NCBI GenBank assembly: GCA_013152695.1
Contig: JAADFV010000401.1
Span: 9,286 to 24,479, forward strand
DNA length: 15,194 bases
Source of the DNA: Chloroflexota bacterium
Lineage (GTDB): Bacteria > Chloroflexota > Anaerolineae > J102
Direction of reading: 5' to 3'
The notes under the pieces are model-generated. The model saw only the letters and a list, made by a program, of their open reading frames with translations, searched no databases and was not told where the DNA came from. Shown here in pieces: positions 6,387-13,887 of the stretch (position 1 is the first letter of the stretch; the number at the start of each line of letters is the position of its first letter). A program made the position numbers and the translations under genes.

Positions 6387-7817
6387 CTACTGATGATGAT
6401 AGAGTTCCCATTTGAGATAGGTCGAGATAGCCTCCTCTAACACATCAGCATAGTGGCCGCGAGTCATGGCAATATGGTGTTCAAATCCGTTCGTGGTCAA
6501 ATGTTTCAGCAGACCCTGTAAATTAGGAATGTGGCAAACGGCAACACCCCCTTGAATATTGACAGGATCATCGGTGAACTCGCCTTCGCCGAGATAGCTC
6601 TTGATTACTCCGCGCCGGTCGTCGGTAGACATGCGGAAGAAAGTCATAGGGCCGGGAGCAACCTGTCCTTTGATGGCGCCAAACGCTTTTTCCGGGCCCA
6701 CCGAGGCACCAATGACATCCAGATTCGAGATTTCAATGCTGTCATTGACGAAACTCTTGGGATAATTGCTGCAGTGGGTATTGATGACCTTTTCTCGATC
6801 CTGGGCGTAGTTGTTGTTCCAATCCAGGAAGCCGGGGGGATTGCCCGAGGCCAGGAGAAGAGCGTACATGGAGACGGCGCCGGCAACATCGACCTCGCAA
6901 GCGCTGGGCAGATTCCGTTCTCCCATCATGCTCATGGACAGGCAAGTGGCACAACCATAATTGAGCTGCACCGAGGTCCAGCATTGAATGGCACTGGCAT
7001 GAATGTCGTTTTCTTCTATCCACTGATCCAACGCAACCGACCAGCTGGCCTGTTTAAGGATATTCTCCTCGGGAATGTAGTCGGGGATAGTGCCGTAAGC
7101 TTTGATTTCCGCAATTTTGGTTTCGACCTCTGCTGGTTTGAGTGCCATCAAACCTTTTGCTTTGGCAATGATATCCGACAAATCGACAGTGACCGTAGTA
7201 ATTCCTGTCGCCTGGAAGAGTTTTTCACTGAAACGCACGGTGTTGAAGGGGGTCGGTCTGGCGCCAATCGCCCCTACCCGCAGGTGACTCAAGCCTTTGA
7301 CGACCCGACAGACGCGGGTAAAGAAATCGAGATCGTTGACAAACTCCTCGCTGTCTAAGGCGTACGAGTGATAGGTCGTGTTGGTAAAGGGAATGCCATA
7401 CTGATAAAGATTGTTTGTCACAGAAAGCTTGCCGCAAAAGGCATCGCGCCGCTCTTTCAGGCCAAGATGCGTGGGATCGTCATCATCCAGGGCCACAACC
7501 ATGACGGGAACACCCAGTTTTGCCATGTCGATGGTTTGCACAATACCCTGTTCATCGCCAAAATTGGGGAGAACAACAAGTATGCCGTCGATTACATCCT
7601 GATGTTGTTTGAATAGCGCCGCACAGATTTTGGCGTCTTGGTAGGTTTCGACGGCGCCGTTAGGCGTTGCTGCTTCCTCAGGAATGACGTAGTCGTAGCC
7701 AAGGGTATCCAGTTTTGCCAGCAACTTCTTTCTGGCATCGACGGCGAGTTGGGGATTGAAGAATCCCCTTGTTGCCACAATCAAACCAAGGGTTGGTGTT
7801 TTTTCCAGCAAGTTCAT
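6387..7817 (-). CDS. L-fucose/L-arabinose isomerase-like protein
   Basis: The 476-residue product resembles the fucose isomerase-like family (COG2407 type), which interconverts aldoses and ketoses with a divalent metal. The N-terminal two-thirds looks like alternating alpha/beta domains (GLIVATRGFFNPQ at 11-23, VVLPNFGDEQG at 81-91, GAIGARPTPFNTVRFSE at 183-198). Likely metal ligands are Glu308 in CEVDVAG and Asp332 in GFLDWNNNY. His447 or His448 in EHHIAMTRGHY near the C-terminus fits the third ligand of FucI. It is clearly shorter than E. coli FucI (about 590), so it is a compact subfamily, and the substrate may differ (fucose, arabinose, another pentose or deoxyhexose). An excellent AGGAGG lies seven nucleotides before the ATG and abuts the stop codon of the preceding gene. 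It is the last gene of the catabolic block, and with the FGGY kinase and aldolases gives an isomerase-kinase-aldolase route. The family is fairly sure, the substrate not. Confidence 0.85.
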   Translation of the reverse strand: MNLLEKTPTLGLIVATRGFFNPQLAVDARKKLLAKLDTLGYDYVIPEEAATPNGAVETYQDAKICAALFKQHQDVIDGILVVLPNFGDEQGIVQTIDMAKLGVPVMVVALDDDDPTHLGLKERRDAFCGKLSVTNNLYQYGIPFTNTTYHSYALDSEEFVNDLDFFTRVCRVVKGLSHLRVGAIGARPTPFNTVRFSEKLFQATGITTVTVDLSDIIAKAKGLMALKPAEVETKIAEIKAYGTIPDYIPEENILKQASWSVALDQWIEENDIHASAIQCWTSVQLNYGCATCLSMSMMGERNLPSACEVDVAGAVSMYALLLASGNPPGFLDWNNNYAQDREKVINTHCSNYPKSFVNDSIEISNLDVIGASVGPEKAFGAIKGQVAPGPMTFFRMSTDDRRGVIKSYLGEGEFTDDPVNIQGGVAVCHIPNLQGLLKHLTTNGFEHHIAMTRGHYADVLEEAISTYLKWELYHHQ

Positions 7818-7831
7818 GATGGAGCCTCCTT

Positions 7832-8902
7832 TTAGATGGGTGTGCCAAGTAAGAATGAAGCGATCTTTTTAATTTGGCGTGGGGTTCCCAGATAGAACCA
7901 CAAGATAAATTGATCGGAAGTCTCAGAACGGCCACTCTTTCCGCCAATGGTCTGTCCATTGACCTCAAATTCCCCGAAACCGCCGAGAGCACCGTCGTCA
8001 TTGTAGACATGGATGGAGCGGCCGCGGTTGTGCGGATGGGCGGCAGGCTCTTCGGCGTAGAGGGCCGAGGGGTTATTGAAAAAGTTGCGTACAATTAGAT
8101 AGGCTTCTTCCTTGCGCCACTGGTGGAAATAAGCCAACCGTCCGAACGTCTGTGCGGCCTGAACCCCAACTTTGTACTGTTTCCGGCCAGAAATCTGCAG
8201 GCGCATTCCCCAAGGTTCGAAGGTAAGGTGATGGCTATCGACAGGAGCGAAATAATTGCTATACTCGGGTTGGGAGGTGGTTGGGATAAGGATTTGACCG
8301 CCCGGGCGTACTTGGATCAAATTCCACGATTCACTGACAATCTCGTCGTGGCGAGTCTCAGAAAGGTGCACGGTTTGTTGGTATCCGGCAAAACGGACAT
8401 CCTGGCTTAGCTCCGGATAGACGGCCAGGTTCCGCAAGGGGTCCTCCACCATGCGAAACCACTTATCCAGGCGTAATTGTTTTTGACCAGCGGCGAAATT
8501 GTAGGCTTCAAGCAGCATATTTTGCGAAATTTTCCAGCAATCTTCACCAACTTTGCTTAAAAACTGTACACCGGGGTCCATCTGTTCGGGAATATGAATC
8601 GTGCCCCAAAAGTCGGCACGGTCACGCACGAGATACTGGGTTTCCGGCGCAATCCATACCCGTTCACCCCCCATATTCCAGTCGCCCGAGGCAAGAAAAT
8701 CGCGAAACCGCTCTGCGTCCGCAAATGCTTCATTCACCCAGAACATACTTTCAGTATCGGGACTTAGGAATGGGCCAAAGACGCGTCCTCCTCGCTCCGA
8801 AATGATGATAAAGGTGTCATCTTGGAGAGGCATTACCGCGTAGCGCAGCTCGTTTTCTTGAAAACGCTGGATGATTTGGCGGGAAGTGAGGGAATTAGTC
8901 AT
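7832..8902 (-). CDS. Mutarotase-like protein of unknown function
   Basis: I do not recognise a characterised family with certainty. The 356-residue soluble protein looks all-beta and resembles galactose-mutarotase-like sugar-binding proteins, including uncharacterised DUF4380/DUF6786-type families. It has SERGGRVFGPF at 35-45, the GGERVWIAPE motif at 78-87, and a His-rich second half (VDSHHLTFEPWG at 221-232, AAHPHNRGRSIHVYNDDG at 287-304, with GGFGEFEVNG following at 307-316). No signal peptide or membrane helix is seen, so it is probably cytoplasmic. Placed between a polyol dehydrogenase and a sugar isomerase, it could be an anomerase feeding the isomerase, as FucU does for FucI; this is inference. 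Start choice is uncertain: ATG at 8902 has no Shine-Dalgarno and follows a C-rich stretch, while an in-frame TTG at 8923 overlaps the upstream stop (TTGA) and would add seven residues by coupling. Confidence 0.75.
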   Translation of the reverse strand: MTNSLTSRQIIQRFQENELRYAVMPLQDDTFIIISERGGRVFGPFLSPDTESMFWVNEAFADAERFRDFLASGDWNMGGERVWIAPETQYLVRDRADFWGTIHIPEQMDPGVQFLSKVGEDCWKISQNMLLEAYNFAAGQKQLRLDKWFRMVEDPLRNLAVYPELSQDVRFAGYQQTVHLSETRHDEIVSESWNLIQVRPGGQILIPTTSQPEYSNYFAPVDSHHLTFEPWGMRLQISGRKQYKVGVQAAQTFGRLAYFHQWRKEEAYLIVRNFFNNPSALYAEEPAAHPHNRGRSIHVYNDDGALGGFGEFEVNGQTIGGKSGRSETSDQFILWFYLGTPRQIKKIASFLLGTPI

Positions 8903-8919
8903 GTCACAGGAGGGGGATC

Positions 8920-9966
8920 TCAATCCCAGGGAAAGAAGACAGCCTTGAGAGCTTTGCCCTCCAGAGCGATAGTGGCGCCTGCAACAAAATCACTCAGAGG
9001 GAAGCGATGGGTGATCAGTTTGTCGACGGGAAAACGGCCGGCCATAACCAGATGCAGGGAGAGACGATGATGGCGGGGGGCAAAGATAGTCGTACCGATG
9101 AGATGAAGGCCGTTGTAGTGGATGATGTTCGTGTCGATGCCGGGCTTGCTTTTGTCTTTGGGGAGTCCCCCAAACAGAAGAATACGCCCGCCCTTCCTCG
9201 CCATCTCCACCGCCTGCACTTGCGCGATGGGTGCAGGTGTAGCCGTGATGATCACGTCTGCACCTTTCCCCCCGGTCAAGCGCATCACCTCCGCCACCAA
9301 ATCCGTCTTGGCGACATTGATGGTGGCGTCCGGGCCAAAGGCTTCCGCCATTTTGAGCCGATCATCAACGATATCGGCAATAAAGATTTTGTCAGCGCCC
9401 TTGGTGCGAGCCAAGGCTGTGTGGATACAACCCACAGGCCCTGCGCCGATAATGACCACCGTATCCCCCAGGCCAACTTGTCCCTTTTCTTGGGCATGGA
9501 TACAAGAGGAAATCGGTTCTGTCACTGCCACGAAAGCAGGATCGATTTCAGTGGGTACAGCGCGAATCGTACCGTGCTGTACTGCTTCGGGAGGGATGGC
9601 GATGTATTCGGCGAAGCCACCGGGCCAGCGTTGCGCAATTTCCTCGTAGTTCTCGCAGAGCTCGTATCGCCCATCCTGGCAGAAATCACAGACGCCGCAA
9701 TACACCACCGGCCCCACCGCCAGACGCTCGCCCACACGCCAGGGGCCAGCGTAATCTGTGCCCAGCTCCACGACGGTGGCGGCTATCTCGTGGCCGATAA
9801 TCCAGGGGAAGGTGACTTTGCGGTGCCCACTGCGCAAGGTGCGTAAATCCGAGCCGCATAATGCGCAGGCATCAACCTTGAGAAGCATGCCCGCGGCCTC
9901 GATTTTCGGCTCCGGCACTTCCTCGATGCCGAAATTCATAGGCGCATGTACAACAACAGCTTTCAT
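8920..9966 (-). CDS. Zinc-dependent medium-chain alcohol/polyol dehydrogenase
   Basis: This 348-residue MDR-family enzyme resembles sorbitol/threonine dehydrogenases (COG1063). The catalytic zinc site is Cys37 (CALCGSD), His59 and Glu60 (GHE), with Glu150. The structural zinc site is the four cysteines 90, 93, 96 and 104. The Rossmann fold carries GAGPVG at 174-179 and an acidic residue at the end of the second strand (Asp198 in FIADIVDD), which favours NAD(H) over NADP(H). Such enzymes oxidise a secondary alcohol or polyol, or run in reverse on an aldehyde or ketose. The length is normal and all ligands are present, so it should be active. It lies 21 nt after the SAF oxidoreductase with a modest GAGG ribosome binding site, and its stop overlaps the alternative TTG start of the next gene. 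In this operon it may oxidise the incoming sugar alcohol or reduce the aldehyde released by an aldolase. The substrate is unknown. Confidence 0.95.
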   Translation of the reverse strand: MKAVVVHAPMNFGIEEVPEPKIEAAGMLLKVDACALCGSDLRTLRSGHRKVTFPWIIGHEIAATVVELGTDYAGPWRVGERLAVGPVVYCGVCDFCQDGRYELCENYEEIAQRWPGGFAEYIAIPPEAVQHGTIRAVPTEIDPAFVAVTEPISSCIHAQEKGQVGLGDTVVIIGAGPVGCIHTALARTKGADKIFIADIVDDRLKMAEAFGPDATINVAKTDLVAEVMRLTGGKGADVIITATPAPIAQVQAVEMARKGGRILLFGGLPKDKSKPGIDTNIIHYNGLHLIGTTIFAPRHHRLSLHLVMAGRFPVDKLITHRFPLSDFVAGATIALEGKALKAVFFPWD

Positions 9967-9987
9967 AACAAATAAGTCCTCATGGCA

Positions 9988-11280
9988 TTAGCGCTGGGCA
10001 AGCATAGCGTCTTGCAGCTGGCGGAGTTGATAAGCAAAGCGGGTGGGATCAGGGGCGAAGTTGTCGTAAGTCAGCATTTCATCCTGTTTGATCGGCTTGA
10101 GCACCTTGCCGCCAGGGGTGAGGCCCATGGGAATGCCTCTGGCAGCCTTGGCGTCCTCGTATTTGTACAAGCGATTGTAAAAATCGAAACCACCGATGGT
10201 ATCGACAATGTCTCCCGGTGCCAGATCTCGCTTGGCAATAGCCACGACCTCCGACACCATGTTCTCCGAGACCAAAGTAACCTCGCCGTAGATGGCTGCT
10301 TCGGCCACCGAAAGAGGAGTCTCGATGCTGGTTAGGTGATAGGGGCGATACAGCCGGTAATAAGGCCCAGGCCCCATGGAAACGAACTGCATTTCAGCCC
10401 GAATGGCCGGATCGTCGGTGGTAATGATGGCGAAGACACCTGGGGCAACTTTGCCAGTGGTATACTCCACGCAACCACGCTGGCTGAGAATTCCCCCGTC
10501 CTCGACAGGGATGAGTACGTCCGTTAGTTCGTCCAGATCGGCTTTGGGGCCGTGCGCGCCGGGCACATCAGGGACGAGGCCAGTGGCATTGGACATGGCC
10601 GCCAGCTCGACCATTGTCTTGCTCCCATCTTTGAATGCTGCCAGCATTTTTGGATTCATGCTCTTGCTCAACGCTTCAGCCTCGCACGAGGCAGGGGTGG
10701 CATGGTAATCGATGGGGTTGTTCTTCCCCTTGCCCAGGCAAACGACTTCGAAGCCGAGACTGGAAGAAAAGTCATAGAGTTTTTTACATTCGCCGGGTTC
10801 GTCACCGCTGGCAACCGTGTACACGACCCCAACCTTTTTTGCCAGCTCATGCAGATACACGCCAACGGTAACATCAGTCTCCACATTCAGCATCACAACG
10901 TGCTTCTCGTTCATGATGCTGTGCCAGGCCACCTTGGCTCCGACTTCGGTAGAACCGGTGGCCTCTACGAGTATCTCAACGCCCTCGAGACGTGTCAAGA
11001 GGAGCGCGTCCTCTGTGACGAGTACCTTTCCCTCTCCCAGAGCAGCGGCTGCTTCTGAGGCATCGTTGGTCACGCAAATATTCTCACGTGAAATGCCGAT
11101 AGCCTCATAAGTCTGTACAGGTCGATTGACATCGATGTCGGCAATGGCAACCGTTTCCATACCGGGCATTTGCCGGGTCATGTGCACAAACCCCGATCCC
11201 ATTTGACCACAACCGACCAGCCCCACAGCAACGGGATCATTCACCGCCTCCAGCCTTTTGAGATGTTCGTAGAGTTCCAT
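9988..11280 (-). CDS. Rossmann oxidoreductase with C-terminal SAF domain (COG4091-like)
   Basis: The 430-residue protein has an N-terminal NAD(P)-binding Rossmann domain ([12 protein letters not shown] at 19-30, Asp48 and Asp50 after the second strand). A central homoserine-dehydrogenase-like part follows (EATGSTEVG at 106-114, then [15 protein letters not shown] at 156-170 and [13 protein letters not shown] at 184-196). The C-terminus is an SAF-like domain (about 343-405, [16 protein letters not shown] and [15 protein letters not shown]). This matches the predicted homoserine dehydrogenase plus SAF family. The neighbours are sugar enzymes, not amino-acid genes, so a role on a sugar acid, branched sugar or ketose derivative is more likely than homoserine synthesis. 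The SAF domain is shared with altronate/galactarate dehydratases and sialate-type enzymes, which bind sugar acids; that link is inference. The ribosome binding site GAGGA is eight nucleotides before the ATG. It lies 45 nt after the class II aldolase. Family assignment is good; the reaction is open. Confidence 0.85.
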   Translation of the reverse strand: MELYEHLKRLEAVNDPVAVGLVGCGQMGSGFVHMTRQMPGMETVAIADIDVNRPVQTYEAIGISRENICVTNDASEAAAALGEGKVLVTEDALLLTRLEGVEILVEATGSTEVGAKVAWHSIMNEKHVVMLNVETDVTVGVYLHELAKKVGVVYTVASGDEPGECKKLYDFSSSLGFEVVCLGKGKNNPIDYHATPASCEAEALSKSMNPKMLAAFKDGSKTMVELAAMSNATGLVPDVPGAHGPKADLDELTDVLIPVEDGGILSQRGCVEYTTGKVAPGVFAIITTDDPAIRAEMQFVSMGPGPYYRLYRPYHLTSIETPLSVAEAAIYGEVTLVSENMVSEVVAIAKRDLAPGDIVDTIGGFDFYNRLYKYEDAKAARGIPMGLTPGGKVLKPIKQDEMLTYDNFAPDPTRFAYQLRQLQDAMLAQR

Positions 11281-11325
11281 AGCTTTGTTCCTCAGCAGGT
11301 TATAAACGTGAAAGGCTATCCAGGC

Positions 11326-12198
11326 TTACTTTCCTGTGCTTGCTTTGCCCGCACAGCCCAGCAATGCCAACAGGTCTTGCGTTGCTGTAGTGAAGAAGTC
11401 TGTCGCCTGAGAAATAATTTGGTGATAAAGAAGTGTCTCCGGATCAGCTGCTTTTAGCTCTGCCAAAATGGTCTGGCTAGCCACCCGCGACATGGCAGTG
11501 TAGTAGCAAATTTTACTGATCCCGCTGGCAATGACGAGCGCATATTGGTCATCATCCAGACCAGAAGCTCCGTGCATGGCCAGAGGAATTTGGATGCGCT
11601 CGTGGATGGTTTGAACCCGTGCCAGGTCCAACTGCGGCTCACCCTGGTAAACACCATGGGTGTTTCCAAAGGAAATGGCGAGAACGTCCACGCCGGTACG
11701 CGCCACAAATTCTGTAGCCTGCTCCGGGTCGGTAAAGGAGACTTCGTGTCCGCCAGCATGCCCGATTTCTACGGCTGAACCGCCCACTCCGCCTAGTTCT
11801 GCTTCGACATCGACGCCAGCAGCATGGGCCAGTTTGACAGCTTGTTGTGTCAGCCGTAGATTTTCTTCGTAAGGCAGATAGGAGCCATCGAACATGACCG
11901 ATGAGGCGCCGTGACGGATGGCCACGACGATTTGTTCGAGGGAAGCCCCGTGATCGAGAATGACGGCAACGGGAACATCTGCCTGCCTTGCTGCCTCGGC
12001 GGCGGTAGACATGCCAATTTCCAGGGGTATGGTTGGGGTCACCTCCTGATTGAAAGCGAGGATAAGTGGCGACTCCATCGCTTCGGCTGCTTTGATTCCG
12101 CCCACGATCATGGCTAAATCGCCGGCGAGCAGACTGGGAATACCGTAGCGACGCTGTCGCGCCTGCGCCAAAATGACATTTGAATTGACCAGGGGCAT
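11326..12198 (-). CDS. Class II zinc aldolase, KbaY/GatY/FbaA family
   Basis: The 290-residue product has the complete catalytic core of class II ketose-bisphosphate aldolases. Asp82 and zinc ligand His83 are in LDHGAS, Glu134 in VEAELGGVGG, His181 in GNTHGVYQG and His209 in AMHGASGL. Such enzymes split a ketose phosphate into DHAP and an aldehyde. One departure is seen: the Lys-x-Asn-x-x-Thr loop that binds substrate in KbaY reads SKICYYTAM (228-236), with Cys231 for the Asn and two tyrosines following, which suggests an altered substrate pocket. The length is normal. The ATG overlaps the stop of the preceding class I-type aldolase by one nucleotide (TGATG), so the two are translationally coupled. 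It probably cleaves the product of the sugar kinase in this operon; the exact ketose phosphate is unknown. Confidence 0.92.
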   Translation of the reverse strand: MPLVNSNVILAQARQRRYGIPSLLAGDLAMIVGGIKAAEAMESPLILAFNQEVTPTIPLEIGMSTAAEAARQADVPVAVILDHGASLEQIVVAIRHGASSVMFDGSYLPYEENLRLTQQAVKLAHAAGVDVEAELGGVGGSAVEIGHAGGHEVSFTDPEQATEFVARTGVDVLAISFGNTHGVYQGEPQLDLARVQTIHERIQIPLAMHGASGLDDDQYALVIASGISKICYYTAMSRVASQTILAELKAADPETLLYHQIISQATDFFTTATQDLLALLGCAGKASTGK

Positions 12199-13013
12199 CA
12201 GCTCGTCTCCCCTTGCGCAAGCAGAGTGGCTGCCTCGGCTACGGTGCCTCCACGATGGAGCACATGGCTGAGAGCATGAATCATGAGCGAAGGATTACTG
12301 CTCTGCCAGATGTTGCGACCAAACGTGATGCCGGCCGCCCCGGCCTGAACGACGTTGTAGGCCATGCGCAGAACCTCCTCATTGCTTCCCAGGCGAGGAC
12401 CGCCAGCGGCAACCACGAGGGCAGGAGCCGCCGCTTCCACCACGCGTGCAAAGGTTTCGGCCGAACCGGTGTAGAAGGTCTTGACGATGTCGACGCCCAA
12501 TTCCATGCCTAGACGTGCCGCATAAACCACCTGCTCGGGCGAGTAGGTCTGGTCGGGAGGAACGAGGGGGCCGTTGGGATAGGCATGGACAATAACCGGT
12601 AACCCCACCCTCTCTGCCTCCTCGATCAGACCCGCCAGGTTAGCAACGAGCGTAGGCTGCTCCTCGCTCCCCACGGTCAGGGCCATGGAGACGGCATCCG
12701 CGCCTAAACGCAGGGCTGTCTCAACCGTTGCCACCCATACATCGCGGGCAGGATGGAAGGGAGATAGAGTCGAGGTTTTGAGAACGAGAGGAATGCGACC
12801 GGCATAGGGCTCATAATAGCCGCGCGCCGGGCCGGGCATGAGCATAATGGCATCGGGCGCACCGGCTGCCACCTGCGCAATCACCTGGCCGATATTCTCT
12901 ACTCCGGCCATCACACCATAACTGGGCGCGTGATCAATGGCCACTGTGAGGATGCGACCTGAGGCCGAATTCTGTAAGCGGCGTAAATGTGTAACCTTTC
13001 CGAGAGAAGTCAT
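12198..13013 (-). CDS. DhnA/LsrF-type class I aldolase
   Basis: The 271-residue protein belongs to the DeoC/LacD/DhnA-like Schiff-base aldolases (COG1830: archaeal-type FBP aldolase, AroA', LsrF). The fold is a TIM barrel. IDHAP at 26-30 is the first-strand signature. The Schiff-base lysine is best placed at Lys178 in VDIVKTFYTG. The phosphate-binding end has AAGGPRL at 202-208 and ITFGRNIWQ at 229-237. Family members use DHAP-like donors or, in LsrF, transfer an acetyl unit from a branched sugar phosphate. The length is normal and the key residues are present. A short AGGA ribosome binding site precedes the ATG, which lies 37 nt after the reductase gene. The stop overlaps the start of a class II aldolase, so two unrelated aldolase types are made together, pointing to two cleavage steps or two substrates. 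Confidence 0.92.
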   Translation of the reverse strand: MTSLGKVTHLRRLQNSASGRILTVAIDHAPSYGVMAGVENIGQVIAQVAAGAPDAIMLMPGPARGYYEPYAGRIPLVLKTSTLSPFHPARDVWVATVETALRLGADAVSMALTVGSEEQPTLVANLAGLIEEAERVGLPVIVHAYPNGPLVPPDQTYSPEQVVYAARLGMELGVDIVKTFYTGSAETFARVVEAAAPALVVAAGGPRLGSNEEVLRMAYNVVQAGAAGITFGRNIWQSSNPSLMIHALSHVLHRGGTVAEAATLLAQGETS

Positions 13014-13050
13014 ATCGTTCCTACGGGAGAGCCAGCAGTCAGCATTAGCA

Positions 13051-13887
13051 TCAAATGTCGAAATGGAAATGATCAGGGTCTTGTCCCAGCCGCTGGTGCC
13101 GGTCTAAGCCATCAATCAAAGCCATATCTTCCTCAGCCAGGACAAAATCAAAGATATCGGCATTGCTGCGAATACGCTCCTTGTTGGCGGACTTGGGTAT
13201 CGCCACGATGCCACGCTGAATGATCCAGCGTAAGGTGATTTGAACCGGATTCTTGCCGTATTTCTCAGCCAGCATGACCAGCTCAGGCACCTCCATCACT
13301 TTCCCTTTCATGATCGGGCGCCAAGCCTCAAGCTGGATATTGTGCTTGCGGCAAAAAGCCTGCAGCTCCGGTTGCTGTAAGTAAGGATGAAACTCGACCT
13401 GATTGACCATGGGGAAGATGCGGGCCGAGTCCAACACATCTTGGAGATGATGCTCGAGAAAATTGCTGACGCCGATTGCTCGCGCTCGGCCACTTTCGTA
13501 AATGGTCTCCAAAGCGTGCCAGGTTTCCTGATACAGACCCTTGACCGGCCAATGCACGAGATAGAGGTCAACATACTCCATCTCCAGGCGCTTTAAACTA
13601 GCCTTGAAGGCTTCCAATGTTCGCTCATACCCCTGATCTCGATTCCAAACCTTTGTCGTGACAAAGATATCTTCCCGCGGGATACCACTCTGTCTTACGG
13701 CTCGCCCCACGCCTTTTTCATTACCGTAAATCGAGGCTGTATCAATATGCCGATAACCTGCTTCTAGAGCCCAGCTCACAGCATTCTCGACCGCCCCACC
13801 TTCCGGCAAGTAGAGCACGCCTAGACCCAACCAGGGCATCTTTACCCCATTATGTAAAACTGTTCTGTCGCTGATAGACTCGATCAT
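13051..13887 (-). CDS. Aldo/keto reductase (AKR superfamily)
   Basis: The 278-residue (alpha/beta)8 NADPH-type reductase has the full catalytic tetrad: Asp49 and Tyr54 in [11 protein letters not shown], Lys79 in TTKVWN and His112 in VHWP. Further AKR signatures are GVSNF at 139-143, NQVEFHPY at 162-169 and the cofactor-binding [13 protein letters not shown] at 230-242. It is closest in pattern to small prokaryotic AKRs such as 2,5-diketo-gluconate reductases. Its ATG overlaps the kinase stop by four nucleotides (ATGA), and AGAGG lies six nucleotides upstream, so it is coupled to the kinase. It most likely reduces a sugar aldehyde, ketose or the small aldehyde released by an aldolase (an analogue of lactaldehyde reduction in fucose use). 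The substrate is inferred only from context. Confidence 0.95.
   Translation of the reverse strand: MIESISDRTVLHNGVKMPWLGLGVLYLPEGGAVENAVSWALEAGYRHIDTASIYGNEKGVGRAVRQSGIPREDIFVTTKVWNRDQGYERTLEAFKASLKRLEMEYVDLYLVHWPVKGLYQETWHALETIYESGRARAIGVSNFLEHHLQDVLDSARIFPMVNQVEFHPYLQQPELQAFCRKHNIQLEAWRPIMKGKVMEVPELVMLAEKYGKNPVQITLRWIIQRGIVAIPKSANKERIRSNADIFDFVLAEEDMALIDGLDRHQRLGQDPDHFHFDI

Noticed and set aside
6531..7358. Open plus-strand frame of 275 codons
   Set aside because: It is antisense to the isomerase-like gene, with no ribosome binding site or family resemblance.
9007..9846. Open plus-strand frame of 279 codons
   Set aside because: It is a shadow of the zinc dehydrogenase, whose catalytic and structural zinc ligands are all intact on the minus strand.
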